Assembly (NCBI GenBank): GCA_040289475.1
Contig: PSLF01000004.1
Coordinates: 1-33,180, forward strand
Length of the DNA: 33,180 bases
Origin: Acidimicrobiia bacterium
Lineage (GTDB): Bacteria > Actinomycetota > Acidimicrobiia > ATN3 > PSLF01
Direction: 5' to 3'
Part shown: one piece after another, positions 1 to 7,364 of the stretch
How positions within the stretch are numbered: position 1 is the first letter of the stretch
How the letters are laid out: each line of letters opens with the position of its first letter
Translations under genes and position numbers: made by a program
Notes under the pieces: model-generated
The model's database searches: none
Seen by the model: only the letters and a program-made list of their open reading frames with translations
Told to the model about the DNA's origin: nothing

Positions 1-2
1 CC

Positions 3-623
3 CCCGTCCCCAAAACCAAAGAGCCTAAGCCAAGGCTCGGCGAGATCCTCGTCTATGAGCCCGACAGGGCTCAGGGTATTCTTTACAGCCTTAGAGAAGG
101 CCGTATACTTCCCTTCAAGCTCGCTGATTCTCCTGGGCTTCCAGGCGACATTCTAAGGCCGGGCATCCAGGTGCACTTCATTGCTGTTACGGACGACGCA
201 GGAGGTTACAAGGCAGTCAACCTCAGCTTGGAACCAGTAGCTTCCCTGGACGCAAGGCTTCGATACGTTGCAAAGCGAGCGGCAAATAGGAGCCGATCTG
301 CTTCAGAGGTCGTGACAGCCGGAACCACATCGACGAGTGCTGCCTCCTGGTCAGTCGGTGACGACATCGCCTTTATGGAGGCAGGGGTCTCCGAGGCTTT
401 GACACGCGGGCGACGAGGTAGTGCGGGCGGACGCCGTGAACGCGAAAAGCCTACGGAGGCAGAAGAGACCAAAGACCTACAGGCCGACTCTGACTCCGAC
501 AGCGCTAAAAGCGCAGACTCCAGGAGCGGGGCAAGCTCCCAACCGACACAAGAGGAAGTAGCTCCAGACGAAACCGGTCGAGTGACCGACGCCGACACAA
601 ACAGCACCTCGGGCGCGTCATAG
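3..623 (+). CDS. Cold-shock-domain-like protein, 5'-truncated by the window edge
   Basis: The frame is open from the first bases and stops with TAG at 621-623, so the start lies outside the window. The first ~65 residues read like a degenerate cold-shock (OB-fold) domain: a beta strand GEILVYEPDRAQGILYS in place of the usual G-x-VKWFN-x-x-KGFGFI, then a later strand with Pro-Gly-x-x-V-x-F and an AVNLSL ending like the family's final strand. The aromatic RNP1/RNP2 residues are largely missing, so nucleic-acid binding is uncertain. The remaining ~130 residues are low-complexity, rich in Ser, Glu, Asp and Arg, and probably disordered. A GTG at 171 could start a shorter reading, but the domain clearly continues upstream of it. 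The gene is convergent with the lipoprotein gene that follows. The domain call is inferred from the pattern, not from a search. Confidence 0.55.
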   Translation, partial: PVPKTKEPKPRLGEILVYEPDRAQGILYSLREGRILPFKLADSPGLPGDILRPGIQVHFIAVTDDAGGYKAVNLSLEPVASLDARLRYVAKRAANRSRSASEVVTAGTTSTSAASWSVGDDIAFMEAGVSEALTRGRRGSAGGRREREKPTEAEETKDLQADSDSDSAKSADSRSGASSQPTQEEVAPDETGRVTDADTNSTSGAS

Positions 624-663
624 CTGTCGGATACTTTTGAGGAATGGAACGGCGCAAGCCCCC

Positions 664-1584
664 TCAGGTAGCGTGGATTACGCTTGGAAATGGACTCGGC
701 GTCCCCAAGCGTTCGGGCTGGGTAGGTGGAACGAAATCTGAGTCCGAGGGGGAGGAAACCCGGTCAGCGGTGATCGAAAATAACTCCGCGTCGAGGACGG
801 TTAACTTAAGTAAAACTCCCCCGGATCCAAAACACATAGTTCCGCCCCGGTATAACACCTCGACTATCAAACTGCTTCGTAACAGTTCCAGCGAATTCGG
901 ATCGATCTTCGGTATTGGAGTTAGAGGCGGTACCGGTCCCGCACCCGCCTCTCCCTCATCACTCGACCCCACGAACAGTTGCGGCTGGGGAACAATGTCG
1001 AAACACGAAGCGGAGTACCCAGCAAAGTTCTCCTCAGTCTTTTTGTAGTTGTCCGATGGAATCGAAGGAGCCACAAGAGACAGGAACTCAAAAGATCTTC
1101 TGTCGAATAGAACAGGAGCCTCGTCCTTACTAGAGCCACCTTCGAAGCAGTGCCATTCTTTCTCGAGTAGGCAGAAGATTGTGTCTGTGGGGGTCTCCAA
1201 GACCCAAGCAGTGACAGACTGTGCGCCCTCTGGACTTCCCTTGCGTGACTGGGACGGCTGTTGCTCGAGACGCCACAAAGTCTTCTCCGCTCTTGCCGCG
1301 TAAACCAAGCGACCTTTTCTAGAAGCTGTGTCGAGCGCGTATTCGACCTTCCGATCGGAAGAACGCGCCGCCTGACGAGCAGCTTCCGCAAGATCGGATG
1401 GAAGAGGAGAGGCTGACGGAGCGCCCTCGACTGATGAGGCGCTCGCCGCGTCAACCGGTGTGTCGTTCCGAACAGGCCTATTACAGGAAGTGGCAGTCAA
1501 GACGAGGGCGACCAACGCTACTCCCCCGGCTCGGAACATCGCCAGTGCCAGGCCTCGACTTCCACATCGTCGCGGCCTAAACAT
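664..1584 (-). CDS. Putative secreted lipoprotein of unknown function
   Basis: A 306-residue protein with an N-terminal basic stretch, a hydrophobic segment (about residues 16-33) and a lipobox-like LTATSC, which predicts lipidation on Cys34 and anchoring outside the membrane. An internal ATG at codon 16 would give a more typical short signal peptide and may be the true start. After the Cys comes a Ser/Ala/Pro-rich linker, then a region with several Cys residues that could form disulfides. I do not recognise the family. The gene starts 8 bases after the stop of the PPOX gene, so the two are probably co-transcribed. Function is unknown. Confidence 0.7.
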   Translation of the reverse strand: MFRPRRCGSRGLALAMFRAGGVALVALVLTATSCNRPVRNDTPVDAASASSVEGAPSASPLPSDLAEAARQAARSSDRKVEYALDTASRKGRLVYAARAEKTLWRLEQQPSQSRKGSPEGAQSVTAWVLETPTDTIFCLLEKEWHCFEGGSSKDEAPVLFDRRSFEFLSLVAPSIPSDNYKKTEENFAGYSASCFDIVPQPQLFVGSSDEGEAGAGPVPPLTPIPKIDPNSLELLRSSLIVEVLYRGGTMCFGSGGVLLKLTVLDAELFSITADRVSSPSDSDFVPPTQPERLGTPSPFPSVIHAT

Positions 1585-1592
1585 CTCGATCG

Positions 1593-1982
1593 TTAGCTTC
1601 TTGCGAACGTGAGCTCCCGCTCCGGTCTTATGCGTAATATGATCCGCACTTCCCCTGGAGTACGAAACGGATACTGGTCGGCGCCAAGATACTTCTTTGC
1701 CAGCTCGTCTATATGCTGGTCTGCTCCTTCTCTAGTGATCTCGACGACCTTTCCTATAACCGATACCCACTTATAAGGATTATCCCGGCTAACTATGAGC
1801 ACTCCGACATCGGGATTGTCTTGAACTGCACGTGCCTTTACCCGTCCTTCTGCAGTGTTCACCAATAAGTCACCGTTTTCGTAATCTATCCACACTGGGG
1901 TGACATGAGGTCTCCCTCCTAGCAGCACAGCCAAAGCCGCAATGTTAGGTTCTTTTGCAAGCGACTCGAGAATCTCGCTCAT
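1593..1982 (-). CDS. PPOX-class, probably F420-dependent, oxidoreductase
   Basis: A 129-residue protein matching the short split-barrel (pyridoxamine-phosphate-oxidase-like) family of Actinobacteria, many members of which use cofactor F420. Family-like segments are RPHVTPVWIDYENGDLLVNT near residue 24, the following GRVKARAVQDNPDVGV strand-helix, and WVSVIGKVVEIT. The N-terminal helix and the length are typical for this class. The substrate cannot be told from sequence; relatives reduce a range of small molecules or bind F420 or heme. It lies 86 bases downstream of ccr on the same strand and 8 bases upstream of the lipoprotein gene, so it may belong to the ccr transcript. The family call is firm; F420 rather than FMN is inferred. 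Confidence 0.82.
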   Translation of the reverse strand: MSEILESLAKEPNIAALAVLLGGRPHVTPVWIDYENGDLLVNTAEGRVKARAVQDNPDVGVLIVSRDNPYKWVSVIGKVVEITREGADQHIDELAKKYLGADQYPFRTPGEVRIILRIRPERELTFARS

Positions 1983-2068
1983 TTCCGCCTTCCTCGTCTG
2001 GTGTCCCTAATTGCCCCAGCCTTACGGTTGGAATCGTCTCGGCCCTTTTTACGGCCCCACTAACGGCC

Positions 2069-3412
2069 TCACTTGCCCTTGAATCTATTGAGGCTCTCCT
2101 CCCCAACCTTCTGTCGCAGCTCTGGATCATCGATACCTAGGCCAGTCTGGGGTGCCATGCACAAAATCCCAAGCTTTCCGACGTGCAGATTGTGGTGCAC
2201 CTCGTAAGCCGCCTGACCAGTCTCGTCGAGAGTGTAAGTCTTAGAAAGAATTGGGTGAATTTTGCCAAGCGCGACGAGTCTATTGGCTTCCCACGCTTCG
2301 TTGTAGTTGGCAAAGTGTGATCCGATAATGCGCTTGAGGTTCATCCACAAGTAGCGGTTGTCATAGATGTGCATGTAACCGGAGGTCGACGCACAGGTCA
2401 CAACTGTTCCCCCACGCTTGGCTAAAAACACCGATGCTGCAAAGGTGTCTCGTCCGGTGTGCTCAAAGACAATGTCGGGATCCTCGCCCCCGGTTAGGTC
2501 TCGTATCGCCTTTCCGAGTCTTCTGAACTCCGAAACATTTGGATTTCCTTCTTCGTCCCAGAATCGAAAGCCTTCCGCTTTTCTGTCTATGATCCACTCA
2601 ACCCCCATGGAGCGGAGAATTTCCGCTTTTTTAGGACTGGACACGATAGCCACGGGGAATCCGCCCCCATTGAGCACGTACTGACAGGCGAACCCCCCGA
2701 GCCCCCCAGCAGCTCCCCAGATGAGCACTACCTGTCCCTGCCGCATCCGGGCGGCATTCTCTCCTACTAGCATTCGATAAGTTGTCGAGTTGACAAGTCC
2801 AGGCGAGGCCGCCTCCTCCCACGTGAGGTGCTTGGGCTTTGGCATCAAGGCGTTGGCTTTCACAAGTGCGATTTCTGCTAAGCCTCCGAAGTTGGTCTCG
2901 AATCCCCAAATTTTCTGGTTTGGATCGAGCATCGAGTCCTCGTGGCCTTCTGGATCCTGAAGATCTACGACGTTGCAATGAACAGTGACTCTATCCCCAG
3001 GCTTCCAGCGCCTTACGGCTTCGCCGACCCTGAGGACGACACCCGAAGCGTCCGATCCCATCACATGGTATGGAAGGTCGTGTTTCTTTGTCGCGTCGGA
3101 AAGCTTTCCGTATTTCTCGAGAAACGCGAAGGTGGGTATCGGTTCGAAAATCGAAGTCCAAACCGTGTTGTAGTTGATGGAAGAGGCCATAACAGCGATA
3201 TATGCCTCGTCCGGACCGAGCTCGGGCAGCGGGACATTTTCGATATGGACAGACTTCCTGGGATCCTTGTCCTGGTGAGCTAAGCCTTCGAACATACCGA
3301 CATCTTCCTTACGGACGACGGCAGCTTTGTATGACTCAGGCAATGGGATCGAAGCTATCTCGTCGCCCGAAGCTCCCTCTAGAACGGCTTGCCGGATTTG
3401 TTCTACAGACAT
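2069..3412 (-). CDS. ccr: Crotonyl-CoA carboxylase/reductase
   Basis: A 447-residue medium-chain dehydrogenase/reductase matching Ccr over its full length. Ccr performs NADPH-dependent reductive carboxylation of crotonyl-CoA to (2S)-ethylmalonyl-CoA in the cytoplasm, the signature step of the ethylmalonyl-CoA pathway, and also supplies extender units for polyketides. The four CO2-pocket residues known from Kitasatospora Ccr (Asn81, Phe170, Glu171, His365) appear at a constant +1 offset as Asn82, Phe171-Glu172 (in WGFETNFGG) and His366 (in IIGSHFANYNEAWEANRL). That argues for a true carboxylating enzyme and not a simple acrylyl- or crotonyl-CoA reductase. The nucleotide-binding motif WGAAGGLGGFA is at 232-242. 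The ATG is preceded by a strong ribosome site (AAAGGAGG, about 10 bases upstream). It is divergent from the ethylmalonyl-CoA mutase gene, its pathway partner. Confidence 0.95.
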   Translation of the reverse strand: MSVEQIRQAVLEGASGDEIASIPLPESYKAAVVRKEDVGMFEGLAHQDKDPRKSVHIENVPLPELGPDEAYIAVMASSINYNTVWTSIFEPIPTFAFLEKYGKLSDATKKHDLPYHVMGSDASGVVLRVGEAVRRWKPGDRVTVHCNVVDLQDPEGHEDSMLDPNQKIWGFETNFGGLAEIALVKANALMPKPKHLTWEEAASPGLVNSTTYRMLVGENAARMRQGQVVLIWGAAGGLGGFACQYVLNGGGFPVAIVSSPKKAEILRSMGVEWIIDRKAEGFRFWDEEGNPNVSEFRRLGKAIRDLTGGEDPDIVFEHTGRDTFAASVFLAKRGGTVVTCASTSGYMHIYDNRYLWMNLKRIIGSHFANYNEAWEANRLVALGKIHPILSKTYTLDETGQAAYEVHHNLHVGKLGILCMAPQTGLGIDDPELRQKVGEESLNRFKGK

Positions 3413-3452
3413 ACCAACAATGGCCTCCTTTGCGACTGCGCCTAGACTCTTC

Positions 3453-3481
3453 GCGATAGGACTAGGCCTCTGTCATATCAA
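3453..3481 (-). promoter_or_regulatory. Candidate sigma-A-type promoter for ccr
   Basis: Read on the minus strand, TTGATA (5 of 6 to the -35 consensus) is followed after exactly 17 bases by TATCGC (a weak -10). It would start transcription about 35 bases before the ccr ATG, leaving room for the observed ribosome site. The -10 match is poor, so this is only a candidate. No cobalamin riboswitch motif was seen in the 3413-3782 control region, although Ecm is B12-dependent. Confidence 0.3.
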
Positions 3482-3580
3482 AATACCCACCCATGTCGGG
3501 GCTTTAGGTCGTGAGGTACTGTTGCGGCGCCCAGAGTTTGCCCCGCTGCCCTGTTAAAACTCGACTCTTTATGGGCACCC

Positions 3581-3597
3581 GCGCCGAATTCCGGCGC
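3581..3597. repeat. Inverted repeat in the ccr/ecm divergent region
   Basis: GCGCCG (3581-3586) and CGGCGC (3592-3597) form a perfect 6-bp inverted repeat around the 5-base centre AATTC. It lies in the 370-base region (3413-3782) shared by the divergent ccr and ecm genes. It could be an operator for a dimeric regulator or a small hairpin in the ecm leader. No T-run follows, so it is not an intrinsic terminator. The rest of this gap shows no gene I can support. Confidence 0.4.
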
Positions 3598-3782
3598 AGT
3601 TAGACTAGACAAGCCCGCTCTGCGGATTCAACCGCACTGTGATGTGGACGCACTCGCAGCCCGCAGCACCTAGCGTAGAAGGCAGACGGGTTTTCCAATC
3701 CAAGGTACAACTATGCGTTGACGGTCTCCGCTTGAGACTCGTCGATCCTTCTCGACCCAGTGAGCAGGGAGAGCGTGAGGGA

Positions 3783-5765
3783 ATGGCCGAAAAAGACCGC
3801 CCGTGGATAATGCGAACGTACTCCGGTCACACTTCTGCAGAGGCGTCTAACGCGCTCTACCGGACGAACCTAGCAAAGGGCCAGACCGGGCTGTCTGTTG
3901 CATTCGACCTCCCCACCCAGCTCGGATACGACCCCGATGACCCCATGGCACAGGGAGAAGTGGGTAAAGTGGGCGTCCCTATTACCAGCATCGCTGACAT
4001 GGAAAGGCTTTTCGAAGGAATCCCTCTCGAAAAGATGAACACCTCGATGACCATCAACGCTACAGCGCCCTGGTTGCTAGCACTATACGTAGCGGTTGCC
4101 GAACGCCAACGAGCGCCAGTAGATCAGCTGAGAGGAACTACCCAGAACGACATAGTCAAAGAGTACCTCTCCAGAGGAACTTACATATTTCCCCCACGCC
4201 CTTCAATGCGACTTACAGTCGATGTAATAGCGTTTACCGCTAAACATATGCCCAAATGGAACCCGGTAAACGTTTGCTCCTATCACTTGCAAGAGGCCGG
4301 CGCGACGCCCGTTCAAGAACTTGCGTATGCATTGACAACTGCTATCGCAATCTTAGACGCCTGCAGGCAATCCGGTCAGATCTCGGAGGACGAGTTTCCC
4401 TTCGTTGTGGGTCGCATATCCTTTTTTGTAAACGCAGGGATTAGATTCATCGAGGAGATGTGCAAACTTCGGGCGTTCGCCCTCTTGTGGGACGAGATAA
4501 CCAGGGAAAGATACGGGGTGAACGACGAACGCTTTAGGCGCTTCCGTTATGGCGTGCAAGTCAACTCCTTGGGACTCACTGAAGTACAGCCCGAGAACAA
4601 CATCATCAGAATCGCGTACGAAGCTCTGGGGGTTACGTTATCTAAACGAGCCAGAGCCAGCGCCATCCAGCTTCCCGCCTGGAACGAAGCCTTGGGGCTT
4701 CCCAGACCATGGGACCAGCAGTGGTCCCTCAGAATCCAACAGATACTCGCCTACGAGACAGATCTCCTGGAGTACCCAGATATCTTCGATGGATCTCCAG
4801 TTATAGAGAAGAAAGTCTCCGACATGGCAGAAGAGGCTCGCGCGGAGATTCAAAAAGTCCTGGAAATGGGCGGGGCTCTAGAGGCTGTGGAGTCAGGATA
4901 CATCAAGTCGCAGTTGGTCGCCTCGAACGCCGAGCGGCTCCGCAGAATCGAAAGTGGAGAACAGATCGTCGTGGGATTGAACGCCTTCACTGAAGCAGAG
5001 CCGTCACCGCTTGTGGCGCAAGACGGACATGCAATCTTGAGGGTCTCTCCCGAGGCAGAATCAGCCCAGATCGAGAAAGTGCGAGAGTGGCGCTCACGCC
5101 GTGATAATGAAGCTGTCAAAAAAGCGATCGCAGAGCTCCAGGATGCGGCGAAAAGTGGGGAAAACATAATGCCTGTGTCTATACGAGCTGCTCACGCTGG
5201 CGTTACGACTGGAGAGTGGGGAGCCGCTTTGCGAGAAGTGTTCGGTGAGTATAGACCTCCCACAGGAATCTCCTCGGTCGTCGCCCCTGCTGTAGCCGAG
5301 TCTTTGGGAGAGGTTCGAAAGAAGGTGCAGGCTGTATCCAAACGACTTGGACACCCTATACGAATGCTCATAGGAAAGCCGGGTTTAGATGGTCACTCCA
5401 ATGCTGCAGAACAGTTGGCTTTGCGAGCTCGAGACGCTGGCGTAGAAGTCATTTACGAGGGGATTCGGCTACTTCCCGAACAAATTGCTCGAGCAGCAGT
5501 CGAAGAGGGGGTCGACCTTGTGGGCGTGTCGATCCTCTCTGGTAGTCACATGGAGCTGGTTCAGCGCCTTCTCGAGAAAATGAGGGAGGAGGGCGCAACA
5601 GAAGTACCACTAGTTGTGGGAGGAATCATTCCTCCCGAAGACGCAGTCAAGCTTGAGGAGCTGGGCGTAGCGAAGGTATACACGCCCCAGGACTACGACC
5701 CAACGCAGGTTGTGTCCGAGCTAGTAGACATCGTCGCCGATTCATCGAGCAAGCGTGTTAGCTAA
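3783..5765 (+). CDS. ecm: Ethylmalonyl-CoA mutase (B12-dependent)
   Basis: A 660-residue adenosylcobalamin-dependent acyl-CoA mutase. It fits ethylmalonyl-CoA mutase better than methylmalonyl-CoA mutase: the N-terminal region has the Ecm-type RTYSGHTSAEASNALYRTNL, AFDLPTQLGYD and TSMTINATAPWLLALY. In contrast, methylmalonyl-CoA mutases carry AFDLATHRGYD and SVSMTMNGAV. Ecm converts (2R)-ethylmalonyl-CoA to (2S)-methylsuccinyl-CoA. A TIM-barrel substrate domain is followed by a C-terminal B12 domain with LDGHSNAAEQ (Asp536, His538), SILSGSH and VVGGIIPPED. The usual DxHxxG is DxHxxA here. I chose the ATG at 3783 (MAEKDRPW) because known Ecm proteins start at this point and a GTGAGGGA purine stretch precedes it. 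An in-frame ATG at 3639 would add 48 unconserved residues. It is divergent from ccr and directly followed by the cupredoxin gene. Confidence 0.92.
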   Translation: MAEKDRPWIMRTYSGHTSAEASNALYRTNLAKGQTGLSVAFDLPTQLGYDPDDPMAQGEVGKVGVPITSIADMERLFEGIPLEKMNTSMTINATAPWLLALYVAVAERQRAPVDQLRGTTQNDIVKEYLSRGTYIFPPRPSMRLTVDVIAFTAKHMPKWNPVNVCSYHLQEAGATPVQELAYALTTAIAILDACRQSGQISEDEFPFVVGRISFFVNAGIRFIEEMCKLRAFALLWDEITRERYGVNDERFRRFRYGVQVNSLGLTEVQPENNIIRIAYEALGVTLSKRARASAIQLPAWNEALGLPRPWDQQWSLRIQQILAYETDLLEYPDIFDGSPVIEKKVSDMAEEARAEIQKVLEMGGALEAVESGYIKSQLVASNAERLRRIESGEQIVVGLNAFTEAEPSPLVAQDGHAILRVSPEAESAQIEKVREWRSRRDNEAVKKAIAELQDAAKSGENIMPVSIRAAHAGVTTGEWGAALREVFGEYRPPTGISSVVAPAVAESLGEVRKKVQAVSKRLGHPIRMLIGKPGLDGHSNAAEQLALRARDAGVEVIYEGIRLLPEQIARAAVEEGVDLVGVSILSGSHMELVQRLLEKMREEGATEVPLVVGGIIPPEDAVKLEELGVAKVYTPQDYDPTQVVSELVDIVADSSSKRVS

Positions 5766-6365
5766 ATGAAGCCCTCGATTCGGACTGTCAAGCAGACCCA
5801 TCCAAAGTATTCGCTGATCTTGCTCACAACTGTGATGGGAGCTGTTGCGATATCGGGGTGCAGCGCACTGCGAGCCCGGGGGGAGGCCCAATATAGTGAA
5901 CGCTCCAAGCGAGGGCAAACAACCCCTTCGCCCGCTTCCCAAGTGGTATCGGAAACGCTTTCGGGTACTCAGACTGTATCCTCCGGCACTTCCTCAGGCG
6001 GAAGTAGGCCCATTCCCCCGGCGGTAACTAGCTCTCCCTTTCCGGAGGCCGAAAAGCTGCCAGCAGTCGAGATCGAAATAAAAGACGGAAGCATCGGCAT
6101 CGACCGCACTGCGCTGAATATAGGGACATCCTACAGATTCATAATCGCCAACCGAGGGACTCGAGCCCATTCGCTGGAGCTGAGGACGGCCTCATATAAG
6201 ACAGAACAGCCAACACCGGTCTTTACGCTCGAAGGAGATCCTCTGAGACCGGGCGAAACCCGAGTGATAATCGTTAGTTTCACTCTCCCGGGCCCTTACC
6301 AGCTCGTGTGCCCATTAGAAGGTCACCGGGATTCGGGCGAAATCGCCTCTTTGGCGGTTCTTTAG
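5766..6365 (+). CDS. Cupredoxin-like lipoprotein
   Basis: The ATG directly abuts the ecm stop codon (zero spacing), so translation is probably coupled. The 199-residue protein has a signal segment ending in the lipobox ISGC (lipidation at Cys32), a Ser/Thr/Pro/Gly linker to about residue 95 and a C-terminal beta-sandwich of cupredoxin type. Candidate type-1 copper ligands are His135 (in GTRAHSLEL), Cys182 and His187 (in LVCPLEGHRDSG). Relatives have GHxxxGM with Met as axial ligand; the equivalent residue here is Glu192. It probably sits on the outer face of the cytoplasmic membrane as an electron carrier or copper-binding protein, but the changed axial position makes redox function uncertain. 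Its link to ecm is by position only. Confidence 0.75.
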   Translation: MKPSIRTVKQTHPKYSLILLTTVMGAVAISGCSALRARGEAQYSERSKRGQTTPSPASQVVSETLSGTQTVSSGTSSGGSRPIPPAVTSSPFPEAEKLPAVEIEIKDGSIGIDRTALNIGTSYRFIIANRGTRAHSLELRTASYKTEQPTPVFTLEGDPLRPGETRVIIVSFTLPGPYQLVCPLEGHRDSGEIASLAVL

Positions 6366-6477
6366 TTGCAGTCTTAGAACACCAGCAAAAAGCCGTTGGG
6401 GTATCTGGATCAGGGTCAAAGTCCGGCAAAATACCCCGATCGCTGCGAGGCTACCGAAATGTCTAATTTCCTCTTAC

Positions 6478-6506
6478 TTGGCGGGATTGGCGGGTTTCTT
6501 GGCGGG
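6478..6506. repeat. Three short direct repeats TTGGCGGG
   Basis: Identical 8-mers TTGGCGGG start at 6478, 6487 and 6499, in the ~200-base gap between the convergent cupredoxin and DUF5667-like genes. A looser inverted pair GGGGTAT (6398-6404) and ATACCCC (6431-6437) lies upstream. No clear intrinsic terminator is visible. The repeats may be a slippage tract or binding sites; function is unknown. Confidence 0.5.
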
Positions 6507-6569
6507 TTTTACATCATTTTTTCCGGGCGAACCTTTAGGATCTCAGTCTTTAGCGTTAGGCTCGCGGGC

Positions 6570-7364
6570 CTAGCCAGGGGGTACTTCTTTGCCGGACTCT
6601 ACCTGACCTGATCCCCCTCTGTCGGACGATAAATCGGTTGCACCCTCCCCACCTCCGCTTTTCGATTTTTCACCGCTATTGTCCAGCGTCTGATCACTCT
6701 TGTCCAGACCCTGCGAATCTGGTTTACCATTCGAACCTTTTCGTGCTGCCGCACCTGGAAGCCTCCTTCCGAGTGCATCGCACACTGGGCCCCCTGGCGG
6801 CGGAAGCTGACCGAGCTTAGCTTCGACTCCAGCCAGCACGACCACGGCGTTGGAGTCGCTCGTATTCTGCTTCTGCTCTATTTTCTCTCGGGCTCGGCGA
6901 ACTCTCTCGACTGCCTCTCTCCTTGCGGTCTCAGTGCCCTTGGAGTCGCAACGAGAAGCTTTGTCTAACGCAAGGTCAGCGGCTTGATCCGCTTGCTGAG
7001 CGAGAGCGTCTGCCTGCCTATCTGCAGAAGTAAGTGACAGTTCCAGATTCCATCCCGCCGCCCTTAGGGTCCACAAAGCCGAGCCCGGCTCAGCCTTCGA
7101 GGAGGCATAGGCGGTGCCCCCGAGAATCCCTAGTACAAGAGAGGCTGCAATAAAAGCTGCGCCCCGCCTCCACCAGGTCCTCTGAGTAACTCGAGAGGCG
7201 TCAATCGCCTCAATGAATGCTGCCCGGGAACGCGCAAGGCTCTCGGCAGGAACTTCAATCTCTAGCGCGGCCTCCTGTAGTCTCTCAGCGAGATCGTCAT
7301 ATATGTCGAGATCGAAGGCCTCCAGGCTATTGGGGTCTACTGCAGCTTTGTCCTTGTCAGACAT
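6570..7364 (-). CDS. Single-pass membrane protein, DUF5667-like, probable partner of the adjacent sigma factor
   Basis: A 264-residue protein with a ~65-residue acidic N-terminal cytoplasmic part, a basic WWRRG stretch, one membrane helix (about 69-87) and a predicted external part. Just after the helix, KAEPGSALWTLRAAGWNLELSL and an Ala/Gln/Asp-rich helix resemble the DUF5667 pattern found beside actinobacterial ECF sigma genes. The C-terminal ~70 residues are low-complexity Gly/Ser/Lys/Asp. Its start overlaps the sigma gene end by 8 bases, so translation is probably coupled. By position it may act as an anti-sigma or sensor protein. No zinc-binding HxxxCxxC anti-sigma motif is present, so that role is inferred. 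Confidence 0.72.
   Translation of the reverse strand: MSDKDKAAVDPNSLEAFDLDIYDDLAERLQEAALEIEVPAESLARSRAAFIEAIDASRVTQRTWWRRGAAFIAASLVLGILGGTAYASSKAEPGSALWTLRAAGWNLELSLTSADRQADALAQQADQAADLALDKASRCDSKGTETARREAVERVRRAREKIEQKQNTSDSNAVVVLAGVEAKLGQLPPPGGPVCDALGRRLPGAAARKGSNGKPDSQGLDKSDQTLDNSGEKSKSGGGEGATDLSSDRGGSGQVESGKEVPPG

Noticed and set aside
206-607. 133-codon minus-strand frame opposite the cold-shock-like gene
   Set aside because: It mirrors the low-complexity Ser/Glu tail of the plus-strand gene and shows no domain pattern; the plus frame continues a recognisable domain.
3639-3782. 48-codon N-terminal extension of ecm
   Set aside because: Known Ecm proteins begin at the MAEKDRPW position; the extension is unconserved in character and lies in the promoter region.
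3413-3782. Possible cobalamin riboswitch before the B12-dependent mutase
   Set aside because: No B12-box-like sequence or matching helices were found by eye on either strand.
6396-6611. 71-codon plus-strand frame with a hydrophobic stretch
   Set aside because: It runs over the triple TTGGCGGG repeat and into the end of the DUF5667-like gene; the Gly-rich hydrophobic part is just the repeat translated.
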